Origin: Meconema thalassinum
Lineage: Eukaryota; Arthropoda; Insecta; Orthoptera; Tettigoniidae
Length of the DNA: 64,000 nt
Reading direction: 5' to 3'
Assembly: GCA_946902985.2 (NCBI GenBank)
Contig: OX336389.2
Span: 125,089,572-125,153,571, forward strand
Part shown: positions 32,881 to 45,665 of the stretch, one piece after another
How positions within the stretch are numbered: position 1 is the first letter of the stretch
Layout of the letters: each line of letters opens with the position of its first letter
Notes under the pieces: generated by a model
The model's input: only the letters and a program-made list of their open reading frames with translations
What the model was told of the DNA's origin: nothing
Database searches by the model: none
Made by a program: the position numbers and the translations under genes

Positions 32881-33294
32881 AAATAAAACACTTTAGTTAG
32901 TAAAGTTTTCTCCCCTGTAGACTTATAACTTTTCCCATAAGGAATTGAAGACTACAAATTTTTAGAATTGGGTATACTGACGGATACCAGAGCTGGGTCT
33001 GGTTTCTCTTGTTTCATTGACTTTGGAATGTGCCCTCTAAATCAGGTGATTTCAATCCATGGTCCTCGAAACTTTGTATAGTTCAAGAGCGAATGATCAG
33101 TATAAATGACTTTGAATACCTTGGCTCTAAATTCATATGAAAAGTAGAATATTAGTAATCAAAACAAAACGTGTGGCATTTTGCATTTACGAGGCCCCTC
33201 TTTTAGTGGAAATTTTATAAAATCATTTTACTATAAAATTCTTAAAATAAAATGTCATTAAAGACTAATGGTTAAATATTTTCCATTCTTGAAA

Positions 33295-33555
33295 GCATTT
33301 GCTGGTATGGACATATAAAACGAATGGAGGAGAAGAGGATACCCAGGAGGATACACGAGACGAAGTGGAAAGGAAAGAGACCGGTGGCTGAAGGGGGTAG
33401 AAAAAAGCATGAAGAAGAGAGGAGAAGTCTGGACAAGGGTGGAGGCTGAGAGATGGTGGGAAGACAGAAGACGTTGGAGAGGCTTGTGTTCCAAACAGAC
33501 CCGGCCAGTGGCTGGAAACTGAGCAAGATGAAAATGATAATGATGATGATGATGA
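33295..33555 (+). mobile_element. LINE 3' fragment, plus strand, unit A
   Basis: About 260 bp of the C-terminal LINE coding end (WYGHIKRMEEKRIPRRIHE, then ERWWEDRRRWRGL) and a (GAT)n tail. It is inserted in a repeat whose empty version exists in the same unit at about 36740-36980. There gatggttaaatatttg runs without interruption, so the insertion point and a tggttaaa-type duplication can be read directly. Unit B has the same fragment at 49170-49455. Confidence 0.8.
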
Positions 33556-33613
33556 TGGTTAAAAATTTGAAATAACTTCAGCACCTCGTAAATATATTTA
33601 GTGCATTAACCTT

Positions 33614-33965
33614 TTGCACTCCTATGTCGAGTGGGGTTCGGCATTAAAATATTTAACCTCCGCTCCGAAGTAGAGTCCCAAACGACATGACGATAGCTTG
33701 TACTTACAGCGCTCGTATGACTTCTGTGCTGTATTGCGGTATTGTGCAGCCTTCTAGTGGTCTCCGAGAGAACACCTTTTCCTATTTAATATAGTTTGCG
33801 GGAATTGTTATGAATTTTTAACCTTCGTTATTCTCAAATGTTTTTGACAGTTTTACTGATAATAAAGATTGAATGCAAACATGCCATCTGGTTCATCTTC
33901 GCTCATGGAACCGGATATTTTAGAACAGTTAGTGGACAGTAATAGTTACGATGATGAACAAACAA
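33614..33965 (+). mobile_element. Possible piggyBac-like 5' end, unit A
   Basis: TTAA followed by CCTTTTGCACTCCTATG at 33607-33632 resembles a piggyBac left end. About 260 bp later an ATG (33880) opens MPSGSSSLMEPDILEQLVDS, then an acidic stretch, before a SINE interrupts at 33966. No catalytic region or right end was found, so the assignment is tentative. Unit B has the same at about 49510-49864. Confidence 0.35.
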
Positions 33966-34165
33966 CTGGGTGGCTTCGGTGGTGTAGTTGGTAGCATGCT
34001 GAGCTTCCATGCCCAAGATTGCGGGTTCAAATCCGACCGAAGTTGTCGGATTTTTTAAGAACGTTAAAAATCCCTCAGTATGCCTTCCTTTGGAGGGGAA
34101 GTAAAGCTGGCGGTCCCATGGCATGTTAAAGAACCTTCCACTAATTACACCTGTGTGAAGCTAAA
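33966..34165 (+). mobile_element. tRNA-derived SINE, unit A second copy
   Basis: The same family as 32465: GTGGCTTCGGTGGTGTAGTT with B box GGTTCAAATCC, and the body cttcctttggaggggaagta. It is inserted into the putative piggyBac-like sequence. Confidence 0.8.
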
Positions 34166-34831
34166 TAAATACAGGTTAAACATTTGACTAACGTTCTTAG
34201 GTCCCTACGTTTGTCGTCATGAGCCGACTGCGGTGGCATCTGGTAACTAATTTCTGAACAAGTTAGTCGTTGACGGTGGCGTTTGGTGGCAAAAGTAGTA
34301 CTTGAAAAAATTCAATGCCTGCAGTCCTTACTTGAATTAAAACAGATAACACACACTAATATAGTCATAACAATTAACACTGGTTATCAGACAGATTCTA
34401 CACACACCCAAAGTACACGGGGCTACATGACCGCATTGTCGCAGCCCCTAAACTGAGGAACCCACCAACCTACAAACAACTGACTTGGAAATATAACATA
34501 ACTACATTTTGTGTTAGATTGTTTTGCAGTGTTCACTTCCTACTACTGTTCACAGTGCAGAAATTAATTCGGCAGGAAGCACTCGCTAAAGGTAATGGAG
34601 TTCAAAAGGTCAAATCAGGAAAAGTTTAAATGATATTTTGGGAAACTGGTGTTGAGTCTAATAATTTGCACACTTCTGTGGGCTTTGAGCTTCAAATTTA
34701 AACTTACATGGCCACGGTGGCAGGATGTACACACTCTTCGATATTCCTTTGGCAGTGAACTAAAATACATTTGTGTTTGCGTTAACCCATATGCAAATGA
34801 AAATACTTGCTAAGCCCACATGTGTGCTAAC

Positions 34832-35073
34832 CTGGTTTGGAATTGCATGAGCCAGGTCCATGGTATTCAGGAAAATTTCCACAATCAAGAATGGATTTGA
34901 ATCTTGGAGGTAACCTGCTCCCACAACCTCCTTGGAACTCGCGGCAGAAATCACGACACGGCAATACTATTTTATCCTCTTCCTCGCCAGGACTTCGAGG
35001 TAAACAGGTAGGTTGTAGCAACTGACACACAAACTCGTATGCCAGCCGGTAGCATTCTGCATCCACCAGTTCC
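34832..35073 (-). CDS. Frizzled-type CRD exon 2, unit A
   Basis: A 242-nt internal exon with acceptor TTGTTGCAG|GGAACTG and donor CCAG|GTTAGC. It enters completing one base of a split codon and leaves in phase 1. It encodes the last eight cysteines of a Frizzled cysteine-rich domain: DAEC, EFVC, QPTC, LPC, RDFC, GGC, ILDC, GSC, with the typical LPPRFKSILDCGNFP ending. Joined to the CRD1 exon (AG + G) it gives ALRELVDAEC in frame, completing the ten-cysteine pattern. CRDs bind lipids or protein ligands outside the cell. In corin-like proteases they precede LDL-receptor repeats, but none is found here. Its CRD1 partner upstream (unit B) is truncated. Confidence 0.88.
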
Positions 35074-35229
35074 CTGCAACAAGAAGTTAACAGATACAAA
35101 CAAGCAGTGGTGTCGCTAGAGGAGAAGAACTATCATAACCTATCTTCAAAATTGTCCCGTCAGTTAAATAAAATCTCCATATCAGCTTTTCATATACCAT
35201 ATATTGAGCAACTATTTCAAACTCAAACT

Positions 35230-35660
35230 TGTAGTAATGACCACCTCGTAGTGGAGCAGCTATCATTCTTGGCTGTTACCGCAGAGGCCCTGGTTTGATT
35301 CCCGGCTCTGCCAAGAAATTTCAATTCTGGTGCAAGGCTGGAACCGGGTACACTCAGCCTCGTGAGGCAAAACTGAGAAGAAGAGAGTTCAATTCCCACC
35401 TCGACCATCCAGGAAGTGGTTTTCCGTGGTTCCATCAACTCCAGGCAAATGCTAGAATGGCTCCTAAAACCATGGGAAAACCATGGGAAAGGAAGGCAGA
35501 GGTGGGAATGGAACTCATCTCTCCTCAGTTTTGCCTCACGAGGCTGTGTGTACCCTATTCCAGCCCTCAGACCAGAACTAAATTTCTTGGCAGAGCCAAG
35601 ATTCAATCCCAGACCTAAGGGGTGTCAGCCAAGCATGCTAGCCACCACACCACAAGATGC
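35230..35660. mobile_element. Inverted pair of SINEs, unit A
   Basis: A + strand SINE (about 35230-35465, B-box-like GGTTTGATTCCCGG, tail with ggttttccgtggtt) is followed by a minus-strand relative (about 35470-35660; ctcagttttgcctcacgagg mirrors cctcgtgaggcaaaactgag). The two form a large potential hairpin. In unit B the pair is separated by about 400 bp that unit A lacks. Confidence 0.75.
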
Positions 35661-35770
35661 TCCCATCTTTAACCAAAGTTTTCATCAGCACTCCTCCAGC
35701 ACCATAAAATAATCAGGCAGAAAATATGAGTTTAACATGTAATTAATTACAGTATTAGCACAGATTATAC

Positions 35771-36078
35771 CGACAGCCGTGGCTACGCTCCCTAAAGCGT
35801 GGCGTTAGGTCATTCTCTGCTGACACGGTATACGCGTGGGTTCGAGCCCCTCCGTCGACCGTCCTTGAAATGGTTTTCCGTGGTTTCCCCATTTTCAACA
35901 CCAGGCAAATGCTGGAACGGTACCTTCTAACAGGTTACGGCCCCTCCTTCCATATCCTTGCCCAGTTTCATTCACCTTCATCCATTCCTTCTCTCATCCT
36001 GACGCGCAGGTCGCCCACGGGCGTCGACTAGAATGGCCTGCACTCGGCCTCTCAGGGGGGCCACACGACAAAAAAAAG
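35771..36078 (+). mobile_element. tRNA-derived SINE with poly(A), unit A
   Basis: The head is CCGTGGCTACGCTCCCTAAA-like with B box GGGTTCGAGCCCC. The body shares tggttttccgtggtttccc with the neighbouring SINE, and it ends in an A run near 36078. Unit B has the same at 52130-52441. Confidence 0.8.
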
Positions 36079-36595
36079 CACAAATTATATTAACATATAG
36101 AATTTTTTCAAGTGAATCTCATATTGGGCATAAATTTGTGTTGACCGACTGAGAGATATCGATCAGCTGTTGTTAATATAAAGGCAACACTGGAAAATGG
36201 CTTCAAAGCCTCTCTTAAAGACCACCCACCAAAACAACCAACTTTTGCAGGAACCAACATTGGAACCCATAACATCAATGCAATTTGTACCTCTTGCCGA
36301 CCACCAACTAGCTTTTTGGCGACCAAAGTTTTAAAGACTGTACTTATGCAGTAGTGCATTGCGGATTGTCAAGGTAGCGAGTGAATTCAGGTAATGGGTT
36401 AATCTTCCTGGCTTATATCAGATGAAGGTGAAGTGACACGATCTCACTTTCGCGCTGAATGCTTTCACAACAAAAAAAACACTATAGCATTATAAAGAGG
36501 TGGACTAGGCAACTTGAGGAGTGAGATACTTTGTCATTGCTTCCCGCACTGAGTTAGTACAGTAGTTCCAACCCTATGAGTAGAATGTTCCATAA

Positions 36596-37520
36596 CAGGG
36601 GCCTCGAAACTCTTTAGCCTCCACTAAGTCCCAAGGGCCAAGACCTAGCTAGCTCATCATACCAACATCCTGTAGTTTTGAATTACGCGCAAAGTTTCGT
36701 TTCGGGGCGAGTGAGATCTCTATGAGGCAGTGCGCGGGGTATAGTTCAAGAGCGGATGATCAGTATAAAAGACTTCGAATATTTCGGCTCTAAATTCATA
36801 CGAAAAGTAGAATAAAGTAATCAAAACAGAACATGTGGCATAGTGCATTAACGAGGCCCCTCTTTTAGTGGAAAATTTAAAAATCATTTTACTATCAATT
36901 TCTTAAAATCAAATGTAATTTAAGACTGATGGTTAAATATTTGAAATAACTTCAGCGCCTTGTGAATATATTTAGTGCATTATATCATGAAAAGTATAGA
37001 TGAAATTTTGGAAAGCTGGTGTCGAGTCAAATAATTTGCACACCTCTGTATAAATGTGCTTTTCAGCTCTCGGCACTACTTCTCTGTGTGAATAAACATT
37101 CTCCTAAATAAAATAAAAAAGTATTTACACATCCAAATTAACTGACGAGTATTTGAAGTCGCTGCTGATAATTTCCAATAGTAAATTTGATCCTCAACTG
37201 TAAACAATTGTCAGTGAAAAGTTACAGCCACATAAATCTCTTCAATTATAGTAATAATAATAAATACCTTATTTATGTGAATTACCTATGCATTTCACTC
37301 GTATTAAGTTTTTAGGATAAATCTCATGTCATTAATTACAGTTAAATGATCAATTTTATTATGTCAAAAATTGTGTTCTTTAATCGGTCGTTAAATAAAA
37401 ATAACCGATTATAATTTGTATGATTTGTTTACATTGTAAATTTTACAATGTAGCCTAATCAAAATATGCTATGACGAGCCGGATTGGAGGTACTCGCGGG
37501 CCGTAGTTTTGAGACCCCTG
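36596..37520 (+). mobile_element. Non-autonomous hAT across the A/B junction
   Basis: 925 bp. It starts CAGGGGCCTCGAAACTC and ends with the reverse complement of CAGGGGTCTCAAAACTACGG. The flanks are TTCCATAA on the left (36588-36595) and TTCCATAG on the right (37521-37528), an 8-bp hAT target duplication. At 37050-37250 it carries a decayed end of the same transposase as 12774-14348 (CE-TFS, TSKLTDEYLKSLL, DPQL). The unit boundary at 37285/37286 lies inside it. Confidence 0.85.
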
Positions 37521-37951
37521 TTCCATAGCATTAACAGGCACCGTTACTCAGCACCACCCACACCTCATAGCTTCCATATAATCACAGAGTGAGTATCAGT
37601 GTACAACCACATTTATTCTAGCCCGTGCCACTAAAAAAATGCAAAACTACTCGATTCATCATGAAATGGCAACAGGCAGGAAAATTTACTAGCACAACAA
37701 TATCCTGTGTGACAATGCCCCAGGTTCCAGGCCTCGGAATGAATATTCATTGAAATCTAGGGATTCTTGATCAACTAGCCATTTTACGCACTCAATCTGG
37801 GACATTTAACAGCCATACTGGCTCTACTCTCAGCTGGTAAAAATGGTGATTGTAATGACAAGAGTGACATAGTACAAAAGATTAATTATTCTATTATAAT
37901 AAGCATCAAAACAACTACTACTACTAGAATATGATTGTATTGATGTCCTAC

Positions 37952-38022
37952 CTCAAAGCAATGACATCGTCTTGAACTGCCTGAATTGAGCTGTGCCCCA
38001 GGGCATTAGGATAAGATGTCAC
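37952..38022 (-). pseudogene. CRD1 exon remnant, unit B
   Basis: The same 71-nt remnant and break as in unit A. The donor is retained, while both cysteines, the Pro/Thr stalk and the acceptor are lost. Because it is identical in A and B, the deletion happened once. Confidence 0.88.
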
Positions 38023-38060
38023 CAATTACCAATTTTGTTTTACAATAACTATATCAAGTA

Positions 38061-38738
38061 CAGAGAGTCCAGTTTGTGTGTATCGGAGACCCTAGCTAGC
38101 CCGCTCGCCCAAGGCGCGAGCCTGTCTCCCGCCAGGCACTTTGCAGTTTCGCGGCACTCGCGCGGCATTGAGTCATTGAGTATAGGAATTTGTACTTAAA
38201 TTTGTACTTCAATGTGATCCTTGACTGATTTTTTTGACAAACTGACTTACGGAGAGCGATTGTTAACTGATTTTCAAGAAGATTCTGCCACTGCTCACAA
38301 TGACGAAGCATCCATGACAGAATTGCGTCGCATTTTTGGTACTAGGATTATAAGTCGGAACGTGTGGCCCCCGCGAAGCCCAGACTTATCACCATGTGAC
38401 TTTTATTTGTGGGGGACGCTTATAAATAGAGTGTATGCGGAAATCCTCACACTATAAATGAGCTTAAAGACTATATTACAGCTGAAATACAGCCAATCGG
38501 TGCTGAGGAACTTCAGAGAGTAAATGCCAGTTTCATAAAAAGGTGCCAGCGATGTGTAGCAGTGAATGGCGAACATTTTCAGCACTAGCTGTGAACTAGG
38601 TAAGTACAAATTCCTATAATCAATGACTCAGTGCCACGCAGGCGCCGCATAACGGCGAAGTGCGTGGCGGGAGAGAGGTGCGCGCCGCGGGCGAGCGGGC
38701 TAGCGAGAGTCTCCGATACATACAAACTGGACTCTCTG
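38061..38738 (+). mobile_element. Mariner-like deletion derivative, unit B
   Basis: The counterpart of 22181-22857, flanked by TA, with terminal repeat CAGAGAGTCCAGTTTGTGTG. The transposase tail frame (38221-38457, then shifted) shows QEDSATAHND and WPPRSPDLSPCDFYLWG. Confidence 0.85.
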
Positions 38739-39485
38739 TAGATATGTAGGCCTACTTTTCTTCTTAAAATATCACTTAAAATTGCTAATGTCCTTCCCTA
38801 TTTCCAGATTTTTGAAATGAATATGCGTTGTTTGCGATAAGTAGATTCTGGGTCACACAATCATAATTGCAAAATTAAACTCGGGAGTTTCCGCCAACAC
38901 AAAGTTCCTCATTTCTCTACTAGAAAGCGCTATAGTGTTCAAGGAGCTTAGATATCTAACCTCCTTGACTTTCATAGGGATTCAAGGAACAATGAAATTC
39001 GACATGCAAGCTACCCTCTGGGTGTCAAATTACAAAGCTTGCACCCGGCAACCAAGGCCATACGATATTATTATAAATGTCTATACAGTTTTCTTCAACG
39101 AAAATATGAAATCTGCAGTGCTATTTAACTTGACTTCTGAATTGCGTGCTTTGATTATATGTACATTGTACATGTATGTACATTGTGGCAAGCATCCTCT
39201 AAATATATAGGCCTACTGTACTGTACACTCGTCAGTCATGTTACGAAATAGAAATTTACTATTCTGTTGCAAACTGCTTCTAATAACTACCGTATTATTT
39301 TGACATTAATTTTAAAAACAAATTATTTCATGCTAATCAAACTACTGAAGTTTTGCCATCCCAACAAATATTCTCGGGAAAATGAGATAGAATTTGGAAA
39401 AAAAAGACAATCCCACAATTAACGCGACATATCTGTATGCCGGAGGTAAAGAGCACTATGTCCATTTTTTCAATATTGTACTAAT

Positions 39486-42476
39486 CATCATCATCATCTT
39501 GCAGAGTTTCCAGCCACTGGCCGGGTCTGTTTGGAACACAAGCCTCTCCAACGTCTTCTGTCTTCCCACCATCTCTCAGCCTCCACCCTTGTCCAGTCTT
39601 CTCCTCTCTTCTTCACGCTTTCTTCCACCCCCTTCAGCCACCTGTCTCTCGGTCTTACTCTCGGTCTCTTTCCTTCCCACTTCGTCTCGTGTACTCTCCT
39701 GGGTATCCTCTTCTCCTCCATTCGTTTTACATGTCCATACCATCTAAGTCTAGATTTCTCTATACCATCCTGTAATGGTTCCTCCTTCATTAATCCTCTG
39801 GACCTCTCATTTCTTATTCTGTCCATCTTAGTAGCTCCAATACTGCTTCTCAAGAACCTCATCTCACTGGCCTGTATTTTGCTCTTCTCCCTTCCTTTCA
39901 TAACCCAGGTCTCCGAGGCATACGTCAGGATAGGGACATAGTACGTCCGATATATGATCTTCTTGCTGTTCTGAGGGACATCCTTGCTCCATAACATGCT
40001 TCTCACACTCCTCCGAAATGCTTCTGCCTGCCTCCCCCGCTCATTTATTTCTCTATCGTTTCTTCCATTATCTTGTATGAGGCTTCCCAGATACTTGAAA
40101 CTCTCCACTTTCTTTAGCTGTTCCCCACCAATTGTTATTCCCGTTGTGGTTCTTTCTTTCTTCCTTGTTGTGATCACCATCTCACTCTTATTTATGCTAA
40201 ATTTCATCCCATATCCTTGTATTATTCCTTCCCCCACGTCCAACTGTTCCTGTACCTCCTCCTCCTTGTTTCCCCAAATCATCAAATCATCTGCAAACAC
40301 CATTGCTTTCATCTTTCCTTCCCCACTTACTTGAGCCACTCGGGTCATTTTGTCATCCATCACCACAATGAAAAGTAACGGTGACAGTGCACTTCCTTGT
40401 TTCAGGCCGTTTCTCTGTTCCAACCAGTCTGATCTCTCTCCTCCCACTTTCACACAGCTCACGCTTCCCTTGTACATCTCCTTTATCCTCTTTATAGTCC
40501 ATTTCTCTACTCCTCTATCCTCCAGGGACTTCCATACTTTGTTTCTGCATACACTGTCATATGCTTTCTCAATGTCCAGGAAGGCCATCAGTAGATCTGT
40601 TCCATACTCATAGTGCTGTTCTTGTAACTGCCTTACAGCAAAAATCAAATCCACTGTGGACCTTCCTGCTCTGAAGCCATGTTGTTCTTCCCTCATCCCT
40701 CCTTCTATCCTTGTCCTAATTCTCTTTTACAAAACTTTCTCGAAGATCTTTGCACAATGACTCATCAGTGTTATTCCCCGATAGTTTCTGCAATCAGTTC
40801 TACTACCTTTCTTGAAGATCGGGACAATTATTCCTTTTTTCCAGTCCTCTGGGGTCTTCATTTCCTTCCATGCTGTCCTCATCACTCGGTACAACCACTG
40901 TATCCCCACCTCTCCTGCTGCTCTCACCATCTCCACACTCAACTCATCCACACCCGGTGCCTTCCCTCCTTTCATCTTGTTCACTGCATCTTCCACTTCT
41001 TTCCATGTTAAGTCCTTCTCTGTTTGCAGTACATCTACCTCTTCCCCGATTTCTTCCTCCTCACCATCTTTACCATTTGGGTTCAGAAGTTCTTCAAAAT
41101 ATTCTTTCCACATTTTCTTCAGTTCTTCCCTATTTTCTATCTCTTGTCCCCTTATGTTCACCATTCTAACATAATCAGTAGGATCCTTCCGCCTCTTATT
41201 TTATACCATCCCATACAGGACCTTTTTTGTACCTTCACTATCCTCCTTCATCATCTTTGTCCACTCTTCCATCCACTTTCTTCTCTCCTCAGCCACTACT
41301 CTCTTCGCCTCCTTCTTTCTTTCCTTGTCTCTACCGTCCTATTTTGATACCACCTCCTAAAGGCCCTATTCTTTTCCCTTACTATATCTTTTGTCTTCTC
41401 ATTCCACCATGGTGTTTCCTTCCACCTCTTCTTACTACTTGTCCTCCCACATACTGCTTCTGCTGCACCTACTAGTGTCTTCTTAAATCTAGCCCATTCC
41501 TCTTCCACCCCTCTTTCTTCATCTGTTGGAATTCCTTCCTTTACCATTTTGAGGTAGTCGACCCTTCTATCCCCTTCTTTCAGTTTCCATATCCTTATAC
41601 GTCTTTCCTGGTTCTCAGTCCCTTCTTCTCCTTACTCCCTCTCAGGTTCATTACCAGCAATCGATGGTCGCTATCCAGGCTCTCCGATGGTATAACCTTG
41701 ATGTCCGTGATGTTCTTATTTAGTTCTTTCTCATACAGTATATAGTCGACCACCGACTTCCTGGTCAAGTCATCACTGTACCATGTGATTGTGTGGCTCT
41801 CTCTTTTCTTAAACCAGGAGTTCCCAAATAGCAGGCTGTTCCTCTGGCAGAAGTCCAACAGTCTCTTTCCTTCCTCATTTCTTCCGCCCCAACCCTCTGG
41901 TCCTAGAACACTCTCATAACCTTGTCTTTCTCTTCCTACATGGGCATTGAGATCCCCCATAACAATCATATTTCTTCCTACCAGCTGCTTCTGCAATTCC
42001 TCTTCAAACTCCTCCTTCTCTTCAGAGGCGCAGCCTACTTGTGGAGCATACACTTGCACTATTTCTATGGTCTCTCCCCTCAGTGCTACTTTCACCTTCA
42101 TCATTCTATCACTTATTCTCCTCACTTCTTCTTTTAAACCATCTCGTACTACTACTCCCACTCCATTCCTCTTTCCCTCTTCGTTCCCACTCCAGTACAG
42201 TCTATAGCCTTTTCTCAGTTCTCTCCTTCCTTCCCCTTTCCACTTTGTTTCTGCCAATCCCAATAAATCCAACTTCCTTCTTTCCATCATATCCACTATC
42301 TCCTCCACCTTCCCCGTCAGCGTTCTTAGGTTTAAAGTTCCAAATCTTAGTCCGTGTGTACAGCCGTGTCATCGTCTATTAAATCCATCATGTCAGAGGC
42401 TCGTTCCATTTTCGAAAGCATTTGGTTTCATCCACTACTGGCTTGCTGGGCCTATCGTAGCTTCACTAATGTACTA
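39486..42476 (-). mobile_element. RTE-like LINE, unit B copy
   Basis: 2991 bp with the same ATTGTACTAAT duplication (39475-39485 and 42477-42487). The shared frameshift and shared pre-RT stop are present. A 13-bp deletion near 41327 is unique to B. A stop in GMV-NKRRKD (41211-41213) is shared with C but not A. The frame 40727-41164 keeps the finger region (KKGIIVPIFKKGS, RNYRGITLMSHCAK). The RT frame 39494-40696 has FADDLMIWG and B-specific residues such as RPRVRPRD and VESFKYLG. The endonuclease is 41595-42308. Confidence 0.93.
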
Positions 42477-42847
42477 ATTGTACTAATGCTGTTAGTAATC
42501 AGTGCCTTTGATACTCTACACAGAGGTAGAGGGCACTAAGACCTATTTCAAAAAAATAATGGAACTTTTATAACGGGCTTCATGTCACATAAAACATTTT
42601 TTTTAAATTCAAATGCCTCTCCTGTAAAGTTTCAATTTTGTGACATAGCCTAGTGCCTCCGGCATACAGACATATGAACCCTAGTATTGAAGCCAATAAT
42701 ACATATGATAGTTGGAAAATGAGATTCCCCAGTCTGCCATCCCTCAAAACTTTATTGATGAGATATAAAATTATATGGGCAGAAAGGGGCATTAGTCGGC
42801 CATTATTCTACATACTGTAGTCCCCCACAACCACTGATGCACTTGTC

Positions 42848-43039
42848 CTACCGCTTCACAACCTTGACGAACCCTTGCCAGTTTACTCTTGTCTTGAACA
42901 CAGCGAAAAGGTGGAAGTAACAGGACACTAAGTCAGGTTTGTATGGGGCACCCTCAGCTAAAGGTGGCAAAAAGGTAATCAATGTTGATGCCATATGCAG
43001 TATTGAATTATGTTGTCCATGATTGTAATACAAGCCCAT
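42848..43039 (-). pseudogene. Mariner-type transposase relic, unit B
   Basis: Equivalent to 26985-27176, with the PYKPDLVSCYFHLFAVFK-type block and the same stop. Confidence 0.55.
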
Positions 43040-44147
43040 TCTCCATGCCTGTCAGTTACACAATATTGCTGTCCTTTCTCTAACACAGCACTGCGCAAGC
43101 ACCGGGCACCCACTATTCAATTCTTGTATCTTTAACACAGCACTGCGCTAGTACAACTTCAATGTATCTAGCCCAACATAAACCTCCTTAGGACATTTAA
43201 TGACTTGTCACTTTGAGTCAGTCCATGAGCATTCCCCAACCAAATCTATGATTTTCTGAGTTGCTTGGAAACAGTGCACCACAACTGAAGCACCCAGGGC
43301 AAGCTAACACAGATAGTATAGTCACAAAGCACACTTTATCAATAATAATTATATCACTTTACTAGAACAATCACAATCAATATTTACAAAGGACGAGTTT
43401 GGAATCAGAAGCACTGGTAACTGATGAATTTATATTAGACCTAGGTTCTGCTGCAATGGCTTTACTATCTCTGTTGTTATTAACACTGACACATTGTTTA
43501 ATAAATTCCATGGAATTTCCTCTTCCTCTTGGTACCTGGACGACATTTAGAACACATCTCATACGCACGCAATAATAGGAAATTCTCCAAACATAAAGCC
43601 AGGAGCAACACAGGAAGCGGACATATTTTGTTTATGTTTACATATTTTCAGACTGTAAGCTGTTAACAGATGAGCTGCTATCTGTTAGACAGACGAGTAA
43701 ACTTTATAACCTGGAGTATAGAGCCATAGAGAGCGCAGCTCGGCCGTGGCTGGAAGAATGCTGACTCATACCGGCAAATTTGAATCGGGAAATTTTAAAT
43801 ATTTAGATGCAAGCACCGATTACCCTAGTAATTACCAAGTAAGATGCTGTGGAGCCACACCCCGTAGACATGTGCGCACGGGCTCCTTTTAAAATAGTAT
43901 TTTTAACTACTTACAGGTGAAATATCGACATGAAATGTATTATATTCATTTTAAGCAGCAAAATAAGGTTTCCAATTACAATGAAAACACGAAAATGGCA
44001 GCAATTTTATTCAAAAATGTCATTTCAAACTTATAACCTTTTGAGAGGTGGAACATTAAGGTCACACTGCTTAAAATGCAGTAAATACATTTGTTTTATT
44101 CATAATTTTCAATTTTGCTCAGTGGTGAGAGTAAAATTATTAAATAC

Positions 44148-44314
44148 CTTTAATGTCCAGACTTTTGGGGTCGACTGTGAGGTTAGCAAGATATGGAGAT
44201 GTCTCCGACTCGATATGACTTGCTAGAACAGCCACCAAATCAGGAACGGTGACTTCTTGCTGTCTTGGATCAAAATGTAGATTGAAATGCACCACCAGAT
44301 CCTGACCATCCATA
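44148..44314 (-). CDS. SEA domain exon 2, unit B, intact
   Basis: A 167-nt exon with intact acceptor (GCTGCAG|TATGG) and donor (AAAG|GTATTT). Joined to SEA1 (GATGG + T) it gives EVLAFDGMDGQDLVVHF in frame. The usual GSVVV self-cleavage site of mucin-type SEA domains is replaced by a Gly-Gln-Asp sequence without serine, so autoproteolysis is not expected. The exon leaves in phase 1, compatible with CRD1. Its own unit's SEA1 is frameshifted and its downstream CRD1 truncated, so it is an orphan exon here. Confidence 0.85.
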
Positions 44315-44499
44315 CTGCAGCATATGAAACACATCAATAAGTACAATATTATCAAAATTAAGTACAAGCAGGACAGTATGTAAAGCTCACCAGTGAAGCC
44401 ACACAAAAAAACTTTTATTATTAATCTAAACACATTAAACAAGTACTTTCGTGAAGAACTATATAGCCTATTTTCATATATCCTAGTTATGTTAATTGC

Positions 44500-45235
44500 C
44501 TCTATCAACATACAAAATTTAAGTTTGATTGCTGTAATAGATTCGAAGATATTGAGAACCGACTAAATATTTTTGGATGGTCGCCATGTTGGATTGTTAG
44601 AGTTATGTACCATTAAAGGAAAATTATTGCGTAGGTTCATTATTCAAACGTTCACTTCGATCGCATGATTACGACACAAGAAATAAAAACTTAATTTTAA
44701 AATTCGCACAGCCGCCATATTGAGGTTATGTAAGCAATTGAACTTAATTAGATACCATTGCATTACAGTGTGTATAAACATATACTGTACCAAGTTTCAT
44801 TGCGTTTGGTTGGTTAAATCGTGAGAAATGTCTATTTACAAGTCGCAACTTCGCCTGGCCGCCATGTTGGTTTTGTAGTTACCAGGTTTTCGAAAGTCAC
44901 ATTAGTGAACTTCTAGCAGTTCCCTTTATCACCGTACAAAATTTCAAGGTGATATCGGTAATAGTTTCGGAGGGATTGAATGGTGTTGAAATATTTCGCA
45001 CAGCCGCCATGTTGGATTGGTGAGACGTAACAAAATTAGAAGGGCACGGTCGGGGTGGTCCGGAATAGTGCTATGAACTTACCGAGTTTCATTGAAATCG
45101 CTCCATCCGTTTAGATTTTATTAGGGGGACACACACCCACACGAATCACACACGTACGCACACACACACACAGACAGACACACGGACGAAAGGTGATCTC
45201 ATAAGTCTATTTTTTTTTTCATAAAATGAAAATAG
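44500..45235. repeat. Internally repetitive GCCGCCATGTTGG block, unit B
   Basis: The counterpart of 28640-29345. Here the first core reads tcgccatgttggattg (unit A has lost an AT pair), followed by the (AC)n run at about 45130-45182. Confidence 0.6.
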
Positions 45236-45249
45236 GCTAAAAAAGTTTT

Positions 45250-45665
45250 GCATATTGCTGGCCAGGAGTCGTAGTGGTTTCAAGTCCATTAGTCGTTCTT
45301 GCATGTATAAAGGCTGTGTACACTTGCCTGTGTCAATGAGGATGGATCTGTGCGAGTGTGGAGACGACCCGGTGAGCGTATTCGCGACCAATACATCCGA
45401 GACCGACACCAATAGGGAGGAGGTGGGGCAAGCTTTTGGGGTGGCATCATGTATGGTCACCGAACCCCTCTTGTGTACATCCCGAAGCGTATGACAGGCA
45501 TACATTACAGGGATAATGTCCTAGCACCTGTAGTGAAAGGCAATGCTGACATTTTCGGCCCAAATTTCACTTTCGTGGACCATAACGCTCGTCCCCACAG
45601 AGCTGGCATTGTCAATGCCTTTCTTCAGGAGAATGGTATTCACAGAATGGAATGGCCTGTCTATG
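45250..45665 (+). pseudogene. Tc1-like transposase relic, unit B
   Basis: Equivalent to 29350-29775. It shows extra sequence around ggtggcatcatgtatggtcaccgaacccc that unit A lacks, closer to the ancestral FWGGIM…P region. DHNARPHRAG is retained. Confidence 0.65.

Larger units (their letters stand above)
21405..37285. repeat. Tandem segmental duplication, unit A
   Basis: About 15.9 kb. It starts inside a hAT right end, where homology with units B (37286) and C (53651) begins abruptly at ctatgcatttcactcg. Order on the + strand: hAT end, CRD1 remnant, mariner-like MITE, LINE, SEA2, Tc1 relic, SEA1, SINEs, LINE 3' fragment, CRD2, SINE pair, SINE, hAT left half. Host exons are on the minus strand. 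Confidence 0.92.

Noticed and set aside
36108..36359. 83-codon minus ORF, repeated at 52523-52723
   Set aside because: No known family, lies between a SINE and a hAT, and is open in both units only through recent duplication.
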